The notes beneath the pieces are model-generated. The model ran no database searches, had not been told where the DNA came from, and saw only the letters and a list, made by a program, of their open reading frames with translations. The translations under genes were made by a program, and so were the position numbers. Source: Flavobacteriales bacterium (GTDB lineage Bacteria > Bacteroidota > Bacteroidia > Flavobacteriales > BACL11). From it: 37,071 nt of DNA. Positions 1-7,762 of the stretch are shown piece after piece. The stretch lies in contig JACNLP010000023.1 in NCBI GenBank assembly GCA_014381465.1, positions 1 through 37,071 of the forward strand. The letters are read 5' to 3'. Position 1 is the stretch's first letter, and each line of letters opens with the position of its first letter.

Positions 1-387
1 AAATTTCTTGAATTTAAATTATAGATTATATTAAAATTTTAATATTATGGAAAAAATTGCTTATAGGAAAATGGTTTTTTAATATTTTATTTAGAAAATT
101 TTTTTGGTAAATAAAAATTTAAAAATAGCCACTAGATAGGAGGTTTTTGAAATGTTGACTATTTTTTGAATCTTTTAGTACGACCAATTCTAATTTTTAG
201 TCGATTTTGAAAAAATTAGTTGTACTTTTTCACAAAACCTTATTCTAAAGAAATATAAGAATATAGTCTTAGGTAGTAAGCTGAATGCAAAGGCTTATGG
301 GGAAATTCTCCTTCTAAGCAAGATTACTCCCTAAAATAATTCTTTTAAGAAGTATAAACTTTATACACCTTTAAAAAATCATTAAAA

Positions 388-765
388 TTATTATACTTTA
401 TGTAGTATAAAAATAGTATAATTTACTAGAGATAGGTTTTGTAATTATTTTAGTTAAATAATTATACTCTGATTATACTTTGGAGTATAATTTTTTCTTT
501 TTTATTTAAAAGCATCATTAATATTATACTTTTTGTGAGTATAAAATAGGATAATCTACTAGAGGTAGGTTTTGCAATTATTTTCACCAAATAATTATAC
601 TATAATTATACTTTTTGAGTATAATTTCTTACTGCTTTTATTTTTTCTTAAAAAATAGCATTCAATTTTATACTTTTAGGAGTATAAAAAAAAGTATAAT
701 TTACTAGATAGTCTGGGAGTTCAATTTACAACTATATATTGCAGTATAATTTATACTAAATGAGT
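388..765. repeat. Three tandem diverged hairpin repeats
   Basis: Three related units begin near 391, 524 and 668, so the period is about 133-145 bp. Each opens with a short hairpin TTATACT..AGTATAA. A conserved core follows: ACTAGAGATAGG at 425, ACTAGAGGTAGG at 558, and a degraded ACTAGATAG at 703. The first two units close with AATTATACT and a second perfect hairpin of the type ATTATACT TTGG AGTATAAT. The TTATACT/AGTATAA words can also pair over long range within a unit. There is no open reading frame, so this may be a non-autonomous element or a set of protein-binding or RNA hairpins. No transposase is present to explain it. Confidence 0.75.
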
Positions 766-809
766 ACTGTAAACCAAAATGAAGATTCTATTGTAAGGGA
801 GTAGGTGTG

Positions 810-846
810 AAAAAAAAATAACCCCCACCATTGCTAGTGAGGGTTA
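810..846 (-). terminator. Rho-independent terminator of the first minus-strand operon
   Basis: TAACCC (819-824) pairs with GGGTTA (841-846), and CAC (826-828) with GTG (837-839), leaving one C/A mismatch. On the minus strand the hairpin is followed by a run of T (complement of the A-run at 810-818). It lies 25 bp after the stop of the gene ending at 871. Confidence 0.8.
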
Positions 847-870
847 ATATAATGTTATTTTAAAAGGTAA

Positions 871-1191
871 TTATTTTTTAAATTTAATTGCAACATCTTG
901 AGCTTGCCTACCATTTATCATAATAGCATCAAACTCTAGATTCTTTTTCTTTGATATTTTTAGAGCTTTTTTCATTATCATTGAAGCTACTTTATCTGGG
1001 GTGTTTAACTGCTTATTGCTCCAAACAAACTTGATGTCTACAAAAAATACTGTTTCATATTCTTCTATAGGCTCAGAATTCATAAAGACATATTTCCCTG
1101 ACACTTTCTCTGCTCTTGCTAAAGAAATATCTTGCGCACTTATTGTATTTGCAAATAAGAATACTACAAATATTAATATTATTTTTTTCAT
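871..1191 (-). CDS. Small secreted protein of unknown function
   Basis: A protein of 106 residues if translation starts at the internal Met whose ATG complement is 1189-1191. The upstream in-frame Met at 1218 lies inside the preceding gene and would put a non-signal extension before the signal peptide. The chosen start gives a textbook signal peptide: MKK, a hydrophobic stretch, then a cleavage-like NTISAQ. The mature part is about 86 residues, lysine-rich at its C-terminus, with no cysteines and no domain I recognise. It follows the EGF/C2-like lipoprotein gene by 16 bp and is almost certainly in its operon, ending at the terminator at 810-846. Function unknown; export to the periplasm or surface is inferred from the signal peptide only. 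Confidence 0.75.
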   Translation of the reverse strand: MKKIILIFVVFLFANTISAQDISLARAEKVSGKYVFMNSEPIEEYETVFFVDIKFVWSNKQLNTPDKVASMIMKKALKISKKKNLEFDAIMINGRQAQDVAIKFKK

Positions 1192-1207
1192 ATTTATTAT
1201 TTTAAAA

Positions 1208-1783
1208 TTACCAAACATAAGAATAGGTTACTTCAAATGCGACATCACCATCAGCATCCAAAGTTTTGGTAGTCGGAAATCCATTTGTTGAATAATAAGG
1301 TGTAAAATTAATTCCTCCCATCCAGTCATTAGCATCTAAATCGTCATAGTCGTATAATCTAATTGTATATTGTGATGTTACATTATTCAATTCTATGTAG
1401 GGGTTTATGGTAAAAGTATATTCTTGAGTATAGTCAGCATCATAATACAGTAATGATTCAAATATTCCTGTTCCGTTATATGAAATTTCTACAAAGATAT
1501 CAGGCGCACTAGATACATCCCATCCACCACCATTATCAGTAGCAGGAAACCTTGTTAATTTTATTCCTGTTATTTTAATTTTTGAGGGGGTGATTTGATT
1601 TGAGCAGTCTGAACCGCTCCATCCTTCATCACAATCACAAGTTCCGTTCACACAATCACCTTTTACACAAACTATAGTATCACATGGGTCAGCATCTTCC
1701 TCTTTCGCACAAGAAGTAAATAACATACTCATTGTACCAATTGCTAGTATAGCAAAACTTAGTTTCGTAAATCTTTTTTTCAT
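1208..1783 (-). CDS. Lipoprotein with EGF-like and C2-like domains
   Basis: A protein of 191 residues. An N-terminal signal ends in a lipobox-like LFTSC (Cys25), so it should be a lipid-anchored envelope protein. Residues about 34-61 carry six closely spaced cysteines (CDTIVCVKGDC.. CDCDEGWSGSDC), the pattern of an EGF-like module. The remaining ~125 residues look like a C2-type beta-sandwich: an acidic IRLYDYDDLDANDWMG segment resembles the calcium-binding loop of C2 domains. An adhesive or calcium-dependent surface role is inference. It is first in an operon with the small secreted protein downstream. A TACTTTTG -7 box lies at 1819-1812 and three 21-bp-phased elements lie farther upstream (1854-1903), matching those upstream of the sensor kinase gene, so LytTR control is likely. 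Confidence 0.8.
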   Translation of the reverse strand: MKKRFTKLSFAILAIGTMSMLFTSCAKEEDADPCDTIVCVKGDCVNGTCDCDEGWSGSDCSNQITPSKIKITGIKLTRFPATDNGGGWDVSSAPDIFVEISYNGTGIFESLLYYDADYTQEYTFTINPYIELNNVTSQYTIRLYDYDDLDANDWMGGINFTPYYSTNGFPTTKTLDADGDVAFEVTYSYVW

Positions 1784-1811
1784 TTTCTTTATTTTTTGGT
1801 TTATAATAGTC

Positions 1812-1819
1812 CAAAAGTA
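1812..1819 (-). promoter_or_regulatory. -7 promoter element of the EGF/C2 lipoprotein operon
   Basis: Minus-strand TACTTTTG fits the Bacteroidota -7 consensus TANNTTTG and ends 28 nt before the ATG at 1783. There is no good -33 TTTG at the expected distance, which would suit a promoter that needs an activator bound at the repeats upstream. Confidence 0.5.
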
Positions 1820-1853
1820 AAGACAATAAATGAGGTGATTTTAGCAATTTATT

Positions 1854-1903
1854 AAGCGTATCTTAAAAGTAAATAAGCGTATGCTTTTAGTTATTTTTCG
1901 TAA
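1854..1903 (-). promoter_or_regulatory. Triple 21-bp-phased operator, likely LytTR site
   Basis: On the plus strand the cores are CGTAT at 1857, CGTAT at 1878 and CGTAA at 1899, so the GTA triplets sit at 1858, 1879 and 1900, exactly 21 bp apart. The first two share TAAGCGTAT. The block is about 75-120 bp upstream of the lipoprotein start at 1783. The same arrangement, including GTATGCTTTT in the middle element, occurs at 6582-6629 upstream of the sensor kinase. Two or three short direct repeats one to two helical turns apart are typical of LytTR-domain operators; assignment to the LytTR regulator encoded at 2990-3742 is inference. Confidence 0.65.
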
Positions 1904-1916
1904 AAAAATAATTATG

Positions 1917-2642
1917 TTATTTAACAACTTGAATTAAGTCTCTGACTTTGGTCTTCCAAGAAGTTCTAGCAGATAGCCAGTTTTTGTTTCCTTCTAATAC
2001 TACAATTCTATCGTCAGAATGAGAAGGTCTGCTTAGATTTTCTGTTGATGCAATATCAAAAGATAATAATAGTTCAGGCTTAATATTTGGGTTTGTATTA
2101 TCTAAATCAAATATATTTTTATCTGATTCAGCATTATATTTCTCCTGCTTTTTGATTAAGCTTTTATATAATTCAATTAATGGAATTTCATCCGTTATAA
2201 AATCCAAATCATACACATCCTTGTTTGCTGAACGATTAGCAAGGCTAATTAATTTGAAAATTCCAATATCTTGTAGGGAACACATTCTTGTTCCATTTAT
2301 GAACTCTATTGGATATAATAATTTAAAATTCTGAAGTAGTTCTATTTTAATAGTTTCCCCTTCTGATAATATCAAACATCTTGCAAAGATAAATTGGTCG
2401 TTTTCATTACATGGGTATGTAAAAGCTAAAACAGATTTTCCAAAAAATTCTTTTAATTCCTTTTCAATATTTTCAAAACCCTTCCTACCAATAATTTCAG
2501 TGCAAAATAAATCAATATCAATTGATATTCTATGTTTGAACCTAAGTGCTAAATTTGTACCACCACCTAAAGCAAATTGTTTTAGTGAAGGTAAATTTTG
2601 TAGTTTTTTGAGGGTATTGAGTAAGGGTGCTGAAACTTCCAT
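1917..2642 (-). CDS. AbiEii/AbiGii-like nucleotidyltransferase (putative toxin)
   Basis: A protein of 241 residues with the signature of the AbiEii/AbiGii nucleotidyltransferase family near residues 22-48: FALGGGTNLALRF followed by KHRISIDIDLFC, that is GG..N/T-L plus HR.S.D.D, where the acidic pair binds metal. A second conserved area reads MCSLQDIGIFKLISLANR and KDVYDLDFI, with the lysine and D-x-YDL motif of the family. Members of this fold act as toxins of type IV abortive-infection/toxin-antitoxin systems by adding nucleotides to RNA or protein targets. The start overlaps the stop of the preceding DUF6922-like gene in a TAATG junction, so the two are translationally coupled. The C-terminal extension after residue ~190 is not recognised. 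A second pair of the same architecture lies at 7967-8814. Confidence 0.85.
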   Translation of the reverse strand: MEVSAPLLNTLKKLQNLPSLKQFALGGGTNLALRFKHRISIDIDLFCTEIIGRKGFENIEKELKEFFGKSVLAFTYPCNENDQFIFARCLILSEGETIKIELLQNFKLLYPIEFINGTRMCSLQDIGIFKLISLANRSANKDVYDLDFITDEIPLIELYKSLIKKQEKYNAESDKNIFDLDNTNPNIKPELLLSFDIASTENLSRPSHSDDRIVVLEGNKNWLSARTSWKTKVRDLIQVVK

Positions 2643-2935
2643 TACACATTGAAGCGTAAAAATGGCTTTGAATTGTAACGACTTGAAACTAGCTTACAAA
2701 TATCATTGCTAATTGTTTCCTTTGTAGCCTTTAAAGTATTGAGAATTTCAGATTTAGAAAAATAAATCTCTAAATTAGTAATATCCTTCTCAAATTCATT
2801 TTCAGAAGTAAAAAACAATGCTCTGGGTATAATTATGTCTTTATCCTGTTTTAATTGGAGCATATTTATATCCATATCCCAAAATAGGTGTTTTGGAAAT
2901 ATAGAATTTACAGATATGTTGTCTTTTGTTTTCAC
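2642..2935 (-). CDS. DUF6922-like small protein (putative antitoxin partner)
   Basis: A protein of 97 residues starting with GTG (minus strand 2935-2933). The N-terminal part contains IFPKHLFWDMDINMLQLKQD and a later helix-turn-helix-like stretch SEILNTLKATKETISNDICK. The F-W-D-x-(D/K)-x-x-x-L pattern is shared with the small protein at 7967, which sits in the same position before its own nucleotidyltransferase. I assign it to the DUF6922 type that accompanies AbiEii-like proteins in Bacteroidota; DNA binding and an antitoxin role are inferred. A TATATTTG -7 box ends 4 nt before the GTG, so the transcript probably begins at or next to the start codon. Confidence 0.7.
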   Translation of the reverse strand: MKTKDNISVNSIFPKHLFWDMDINMLQLKQDKDIIIPRALFFTSENEFEKDITNLEIYFSKSEILNTLKATKETISNDICKLVSSRYNSKPFLRFNV

Positions 2936-2939
2936 TTTG

Positions 2940-2947
2940 CAAATATA
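2940..2947 (-). promoter_or_regulatory. -7 element (TATATTTG) 4 nt before a GTG start
   Basis: Minus-strand TATATTTG matches TANNTTTG exactly. Only CAAA separates it from the GTG start at 2935, which predicts an mRNA with almost no leader. The nearby perfect inverted repeat TACGGAAAA/TTTTCCGTA (2963-2971 with 2994-3002) spans the region between this gene and the end of the response-regulator gene and could be an operator. Confidence 0.55.
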
Positions 2948-2989
2948 CGGATTTATCTTTAATACGGAAAAGTAAGTATTTTGTTTAAG

Positions 2990-3742
2990 CTATTTTCCGT
3001 AATTTTTAATTGTATTTAAAAAGGAATTTTTCAATCGGCTAGAAATTGGGATAGACACATTATTAGTTAAAACGACACAATCCTCTTCACGACAATAGCT
3101 ATCTATCAAGTTTAAGTTAATTAAAAAGGACTTATGAGTACGGAAAAAGGTTTCCTTTGGCAATAGGTCTTCAAACTCTTTTAAGGGCTTAGAAGCTGTT
3201 ATTTCTTTTCCCTCAAGCAAATGAACAACTGTGTAATTTATATTCGCTTGACAGTACAATATATTCCTAACTTGCACCAATTGATAGCCATCCACACTAG
3301 GTAAAGCTATTTTTTCAAAAGAATTAGGGTTGTTGTTTAAGTTGTCCAACAACAAATGTAACCTGTTTTGTGAAGAAGCAATTTCTTGTTTATTCTTAAA
3401 CCGACCGATCGCTTCAATCAATAATCTAAAATCAATAGGTTTTGTTAAATAATCCAAAGCAGCATAACGGAATGCTTTTAATGCATAATTGGAATAGGCA
3501 GTAGTAAAGATAATGTCAAAATTAACTTCTTTAAATTTTTCCAATAATTTAAACCCATTCTCTTTTGGCATTTCAATATCTAGGAAAACCAAGTTGGGCT
3601 GTAAACTTTGGATTTTCTCAAATGCTTCAATTGCATTTTCTGCTGTACCTACTACCATTACATCTGGGCAATATTTTGCAAGTAGTTTCCTTAGTGAATT
3701 TCTTGCTTTTAGTTCATCATCAACAATAAGTGCTTTTATCAT
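2990..3742 (-). CDS. LytTR-family response regulator
   Basis: A protein of 250 residues. Residues 1-120 form a receiver domain with the acidic pair D8/D9 (VDDE), the phosphoacceptor D55 (LVFLDIEMPKENG), a TTAYSNYALKAF switch segment and the conserved lysine of LTKPIDF near 102. Residues ~140-247 form a LytTR DNA-binding domain (LVQVRNILYCQANINYTVV; FFRTHKSFLINLNLID). It is the output partner of the sensor kinase encoded just upstream: its ATG overlaps the kinase stop as ATGA. LytTR proteins bind pairs of short direct repeats; two sets of 21-bp-phased repeats in this window (1854-1903 and 6582-6629) are candidate targets. Confidence 0.95.
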   Translation of the reverse strand: MIKALIVDDELKARNSLRKLLAKYCPDVMVVGTAENAIEAFEKIQSLQPNLVFLDIEMPKENGFKLLEKFKEVNFDIIFTTAYSNYALKAFRYAALDYLTKPIDFRLLIEAIGRFKNKQEIASSQNRLHLLLDNLNNNPNSFEKIALPSVDGYQLVQVRNILYCQANINYTVVHLLEGKEITASKPLKEFEDLLPKETFFRTHKSFLINLNLIDSYCREEDCVVLTNNVSIPISSRLKNSFLNTIKNYGK

Positions 3743-6534
3743 ATTTTACTTAGTTTAAGTATAACTTTAGTTCCCTTATCAAGGTTAATTATTTCTTGAC
3801 TATTTTTATTAGAATTAGCAAGCTGATTTAAAGAGTCTAATCTTTCTTGCATCAATTTTAACCCTTTAGACTCATGTAAGGGGTTCTCATTTTGAAAGCC
3901 TATTCCATCATCCTGAATGATGCAAGTAATCGTATTTTTATCTTCAAAAATCTCAATACTAATTTTCCCTTTTGTTTCTATTCCATGCTTAATTGCATTT
4001 TCAACATAAGGTTGTAAAATTAGAGGTGGCACATAATTTTCCTCCAGATTTGCTTTTATGTTCCACTCTATATTTAGCTCATTTCCAAATCTTAGTTTTT
4101 CTAGCTTTAGATATTTTTTTAATAGCTCTAATTCTTTTGCAAGTGTAATGCTATCTTTGGATGAATAATCCAGTACTAACCTCATGAGCTGTGAGCAATC
4201 CGATAAATAAATCCTAGCATTTTCTTCATCATTATCTAGTAACAAATCCTGAATTGAATTTAAAACATTAAATAAAAAGTGAGGATTAAGCTGTGCTCTG
4301 ACTGCTTTTAGTTCTAGTTCAGCTTGTTTTTTAAGGTAGCTCAAATTTCTTTGTTCTTGCTGCAAGCTATTTTTGATTTTCCTTTTCACAAGCCAAATGA
4401 TAGTAAAGGTAAATGCTATAATAATGAGTAATATGAACCACCAAGTTTTCCAAAAAGGAGGATGAATTGTAAATCTAGTTTCATTTACTGTTGACCACTC
4501 TTGATTAGGTAGTTTGGTTCTAATTTGAAAGTTGTATTTTCCAGTTGCTAGATTATGAAAATACACATTTCTTTGAGTTGTGCTTTCGCTCCATTTTTCA
4601 TTATTTAACCTCCATTGAAACTCAAAATATTTACCTCTCAACAAATGAACTGCTGTAAAATCAATACTTACATCATTCTCTTTATGATTAAGGTTCAATT
4701 CAGCTTTCAAGCGTTTGATATTATTCACACTTACACCAGTGATAATAACGCTAGGAATTTCAATATTTTCTTTTGTTTTCTCTCCCTTGTACCTGTGAAT
4801 ATAATCTTTTTCAGTGCCAATGATATTAAATGCTATGAGCAGTGAACTATCAGGTAATAATTCTAAAGATTTATTGTGACAAAAATCAATTGGATATCCG
4901 TTCATATCAGAGAAATGTTCAGTAGATATATAAGTACCCAAACTGTCAAAATATAACTTATTTAATCCTTCATTTGTTCCTGCCCAAAGACAATTTCTGT
5001 ACTTGTCCCATTGTAAAGATTTGATTTCAGGATTAGTAATTTCATAATAGTAATGTGTAAAATTGTTTCCATCAAACTTAATTAAACCATGTGAGCTTGT
5101 TCCTATCCAAATATTTCCAAAGCCATCTTCCTCCAATACTTTAAGAGAATGATTTGGCATTCCTTGTTTGTCGTTATAGAGTACCGTATCTTTTCCATTC
5201 CAAAAAATTAATCCTTTTGAGCTTGCAAGCCACAAGCCACTTTTCGTATTTAAAATATCATAATTAACACTACCAATTGGGTTGATTTTAAGCCTATAAA
5301 AATCATCTGCTTTTGAATAAAATAAATTGGTGCTAGCTGCATAGAAAGTAGCAGTATCATTTGCACAAATATCATAAATATACGATTCAGTTAAAACTTC
5401 AGGTAGATTTTTAATTTTAGTGAATTCTTCATTTTTAAACTTAAAAATTTCTCCACCAATACCTGTTGCACATATTTCATCTAACTCATTAGTTCCAATA
5501 CTTAATATAAATTTTTCTCTTGGATTTTCACTAATTGAATGCTTAATTATTGTTTCGTTTTTTAGAGTTGAAATTCCATTAGCCCCACCAAAGAATAGTT
5601 GGTTGTTTTCCCATAATATAGGAAAAATACCCTTAGTATTTTCTTTGTAATAAGGTTTGAAAGCTGATTTCTCTATGTGTGTTATTCCTGCATTTGAAGC
5701 AATCCAAAGTTCATTATCATGGGTTAGTATAACTTGCTGTATAGTTCTGTCAAAGTACTCTCCTTTACCAGTTATTTGAGTAATACCATCTTCATCAAGC
5801 AACCAAATTCCATCACCATAACTTCCTAGAACAATCTTCCCATTTTGGATAACTATATCCTTAATACTGGATTTAAAAGGTAAATTGATTTTGCTTTTAT
5901 CTTTCAAGTTTATCAAGTCATTATCTGCAAATAGAAATGTTGCTGTATCATTCTTTAGTACTTTGCAGTTTCCTAGATATTCAGGATAGAAATTAGTATC
6001 CGTATTTATTTCATAAAGTCCATCATGTGTTGCTACCCATAGTGTGCTATCAGTTATTGTAATTGACTGTACAGAGGTAGTTATATTCCCTTTTGTAAAC
6101 TCATCTTTACCCAGTGAATATAGTCCATCTTCAGTACCTAATATTATTTCCCCTCTAAACTGATTAATTGCTGTTACCTCATTAGAATATTCTGAGTTTT
6201 CCTGAATATGAATTTTCTCAATTAAGCCATTTTTAATTCTATTAACTCCTTTTAGTGTTCCGACCCATAAATTATTGTTTTTGTCAGAGAAAACATAGCT
6301 TATGTAATTGCTATTTAATCCGTCTGACTTGTTGTAATGAATAATAGAGTTTCCATCATATTTGTTTAACCCAAAAGTAGTTCCTATCCATAAATACCCT
6401 TGTTTGTCTTCACATAAGGTAAGTGCAGTATTAGAAGATAGCCCGTTAGCTTTATTAAGTAATTTGTAAGATAATTCTTGAGCAGAAACAAAAGTTGATA
6501 GCAAGAAAAATGAAAGTAGGAATAGTTTATTCAT
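3739..6534 (-). CDS. Propeller-sensor histidine kinase (LytS-type kinase core)
   Basis: A protein of 931 residues. A signal peptide (to about residue 18) is followed by a large periplasmic beta-propeller region with repeated W-(I/V)-G-T/A-x-x-G-L units (GYLWIGTTFGLNKYDG, NNLWVGTLKGVNRI, GNIWIGTSSHGLIKF and others), then a Y_Y_Y-type immunoglobulin-like domain (FEFQWRLNNEKW..), one membrane segment at about residues 695-714, a short coiled stretch, and a His_kinase domain. The phosphoacceptor is the His of LNPHFLFN (about 752), and the ATP lid shows DDGIGF. The likely ligand is an extracellular or periplasmic molecule, unknown here. Its TGA stop overlaps the response regulator ATG (ATGA). Three 21-bp-phased elements 50-95 bp upstream suggest autoregulation by its partner. 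Confidence 0.93.
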   Translation of the reverse strand: MNKLFLLSFFLLSTFVSAQELSYKLLNKANGLSSNTALTLCEDKQGYLWIGTTFGLNKYDGNSIIHYNKSDGLNSNYISYVFSDKNNNLWVGTLKGVNRIKNGLIEKIHIQENSEYSNEVTAINQFRGEIILGTEDGLYSLGKDEFTKGNITTSVQSITITDSTLWVATHDGLYEINTDTNFYPEYLGNCKVLKNDTATFLFADNDLINLKDKSKINLPFKSSIKDIVIQNGKIVLGSYGDGIWLLDEDGITQITGKGEYFDRTIQQVILTHDNELWIASNAGITHIEKSAFKPYYKENTKGIFPILWENNQLFFGGANGISTLKNETIIKHSISENPREKFILSIGTNELDEICATGIGGEIFKFKNEEFTKIKNLPEVLTESYIYDICANDTATFYAASTNLFYSKADDFYRLKINPIGSVNYDILNTKSGLWLASSKGLIFWNGKDTVLYNDKQGMPNHSLKVLEEDGFGNIWIGTSSHGLIKFDGNNFTHYYYEITNPEIKSLQWDKYRNCLWAGTNEGLNKLYFDSLGTYISTEHFSDMNGYPIDFCHNKSLELLPDSSLLIAFNIIGTEKDYIHRYKGEKTKENIEIPSVIITGVSVNNIKRLKAELNLNHKENDVSIDFTAVHLLRGKYFEFQWRLNNEKWSESTTQRNVYFHNLATGKYNFQIRTKLPNQEWSTVNETRFTIHPPFWKTWWFILLIIIAFTFTIIWLVKRKIKNSLQQEQRNLSYLKKQAELELKAVRAQLNPHFLFNVLNSIQDLLLDNDEENARIYLSDCSQLMRLVLDYSSKDSITLAKELELLKKYLKLEKLRFGNELNIEWNIKANLEENYVPPLILQPYVENAIKHGIETKGKISIEIFEDKNTITCIIQDDGIGFQNENPLHESKGLKLMQERLDSLNQLANSNKNSQEIINLDKGTKVILKLSKI

Positions 6535-6581
6535 GTTGTAAAACTATACATCTTTTTGTGAACCTCAAAATAATTGATTTA

Positions 6582-6629
6582 TCGTATTCAAATACTAAAC
6601 CAAAGTATGCTTTTGTTTATTTATCGTAA
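6582..6629 (-). promoter_or_regulatory. Triple 21-bp-phased operator upstream of the sensor kinase
   Basis: On the plus strand the cores are CGTAT at 6583, AGTATGCTTTT at 6604 and CGTAA at 6625, with GTA at 6584, 6605 and 6626, again exactly 21 bp apart and in the same order as at 1854-1903. It lies between the sirtuin stop and the kinase start. A near-consensus -7 (TATTTTG, minus strand 6572-6566) sits between the block and the kinase ATG. Binding by the adjacent LytTR regulator is inferred from the spacing and position. Confidence 0.65.
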
Positions 6630-6672
6630 TTTTTAGATGTATTCAACTTGATAAGAGGAAGAGCTATTGAGC

Positions 6673-7488
6673 TTATATTAATAAAAGAAACTCTTCTGCT
6701 TTTAGAGGAATAGAAATATGATTCGCTTGATTGCAGCTAAAATCCTTTGGGTTTAATCTGATGAGTGGATATTTATTTTTACTAAAGTTCTCAGCTGCCT
6801 TTCTAATTGTAGGGATTGTTTTTCCTGCTCCAATTTCTAAAGCTACAATATTATCATAATTTGGAAGTGTTTCTTTTTTCCAGTTAATATATCGTTCCTG
6901 TTGATGCTTAGCTTTTGTAGAAAGCCAAAACCAATCGCCAAATAGTGAAATGTTTGGTCTGCAATTAGAACCACACTCTGGGCATTTTGGAATAGCTTCA
7001 GCTTTGTTAGTTTTAATGTTTACATCTACTTTTGGTGTAATCCAAATCTCCTTGTGTTTTATATTTAAGCATTGCATATCATAGGCTGAACCATGACATT
7101 CTAAAATTTTATTTTCATCAAAACCTGCTTTCTGAAATTGTTCATCACAATTAGAGGTTATAATAAAATACTCTTTGTTGCTAAGAATATTAAGCAGCTT
7201 GCTATATCCTTTGTGAGGTGTAGTTGAAGTGTATTTTTTTATTAAGTTCCCAATAAGCCCCCATGCTAACTCAGGTTTTTCAATAAATGCATTATGTGTC
7301 ATTAGATTTGGGTAATCAACTTTCTCCCCATTAATAAGTATAGATTTAGTCCAAATACCATCATTACCTCTAAATTGTTCAATTCCTGAATCAACACTCA
7401 TTCCAGCTCCTGCAAAAACTACAATTACATCTGCCTTTTGGAGTAGGTCAAGTGAATCAGTAATTGTGCTTTTTGTATTAATTAACAT
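6673..7488 (-). CDS. Sir2-family NAD-dependent protein deacylase (sirtuin)
   Basis: A protein of 271 residues. The NAD-binding signature VFAGAGMSVDSGIEQFRG is near residues 25-42, followed by TSNCDEQFQKAGF in place of the usual TQNxDxLHxxAG, and a catalytic His in ECHGS. The zinc module is unusual: one isolated Cys (DMQCLN) stands where a CxxC pair is expected, and the second part is KCPECGSNCRPNISLFGD. A late EIGAGKTIPTIR segment corresponds to the second NAD-contact region. The gene stands alone on the minus strand with a TAACTTTG -7 box at 7524-7517. Its location between two AbiEii-like pairs raises a defence connection, but the protein looks like a single-domain sirtuin, with no fused effector or sensor. 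Confidence 0.88.
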   Translation of the reverse strand: MLINTKSTITDSLDLLQKADVIVVFAGAGMSVDSGIEQFRGNDGIWTKSILINGEKVDYPNLMTHNAFIEKPELAWGLIGNLIKKYTSTTPHKGYSKLLNILSNKEYFIITSNCDEQFQKAGFDENKILECHGSAYDMQCLNIKHKEIWITPKVDVNIKTNKAEAIPKCPECGSNCRPNISLFGDWFWLSTKAKHQQERYINWKKETLPNYDNIVALEIGAGKTIPTIRKAAENFSKNKYPLIRLNPKDFSCNQANHISIPLKAEEFLLLI

Positions 7489-7516
7489 CTTAAATATTAA
7501 GTGGAATAATTCTGTT

Positions 7517-7524
7517 CAAAGTTA
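7517..7524 (-). promoter_or_regulatory. -7 promoter element of the sirtuin gene
   Basis: Minus-strand TAACTTTG fits TANNTTTG and lies 28 nt before the ATG at 7488. No clear -33 TTTG is seen. Confidence 0.45.
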
Positions 7525-7762
7525 GTAAATAGTTTTTCTTATTTATGATAAACTATCCTTTCAGTTTTATGAATGGTCTAATTTTTTAGCAATTATAAAG
7601 CCAAAAAACAGTTTGTTGTAATTTTTTTGTAGTTTAGCTTAAGTTATTTTAGAAGGTAATTATTCCCAAAAATAATAGTTATTTTAAGCAATAATTTCAA
7701 TGAAATATACACAACTAAATACACTAAATTATCATATGAAATCATTTATTACTAGTGCATTA

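Larger units (their letters stand above)
1..870. other. Gene-free, repeat-rich AT-rich region
   Basis: I see no credible gene on either strand. The sequence is extremely AT-rich. It holds an imperfect 13-bp stem (177-189 pairing with 214-226, one mismatch and one wobble, 24-nt loop), then the three tandem repeat units listed separately, and ends at the minus-strand terminator of the first gene. A short degenerate match to the repeat core (ACTAGATAGGAGGTTTTTG) lies near 131-149, so an older, eroded unit may exist there. Nothing else could be assigned. Confidence 0.6.

Noticed and set aside
388-765. Integron attC-like sites
   Set aside because: The conserved GTTRRRY/RYYYAAC core words are absent and there is no integrase gene, so only the hairpin repeats are reported.
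1001-1291. Plus-strand frame across the small secreted protein gene
   Set aside because: It lies opposite a gene with a clear signal peptide and continues into the next gene; no start signal or family match.
2940-2966. Third set of phased LytTR-like repeats before the DUF6922 gene
   Set aside because: Two TACG words are present but 17 bp apart, not 21, and without the GTATGC flank.
6673-7488. Sirtuin as part of a known antiphage system
   Set aside because: No fused or adjacent partner typical of Sir2-containing defence systems (such as Argonaute, TPR or HerA) is present.
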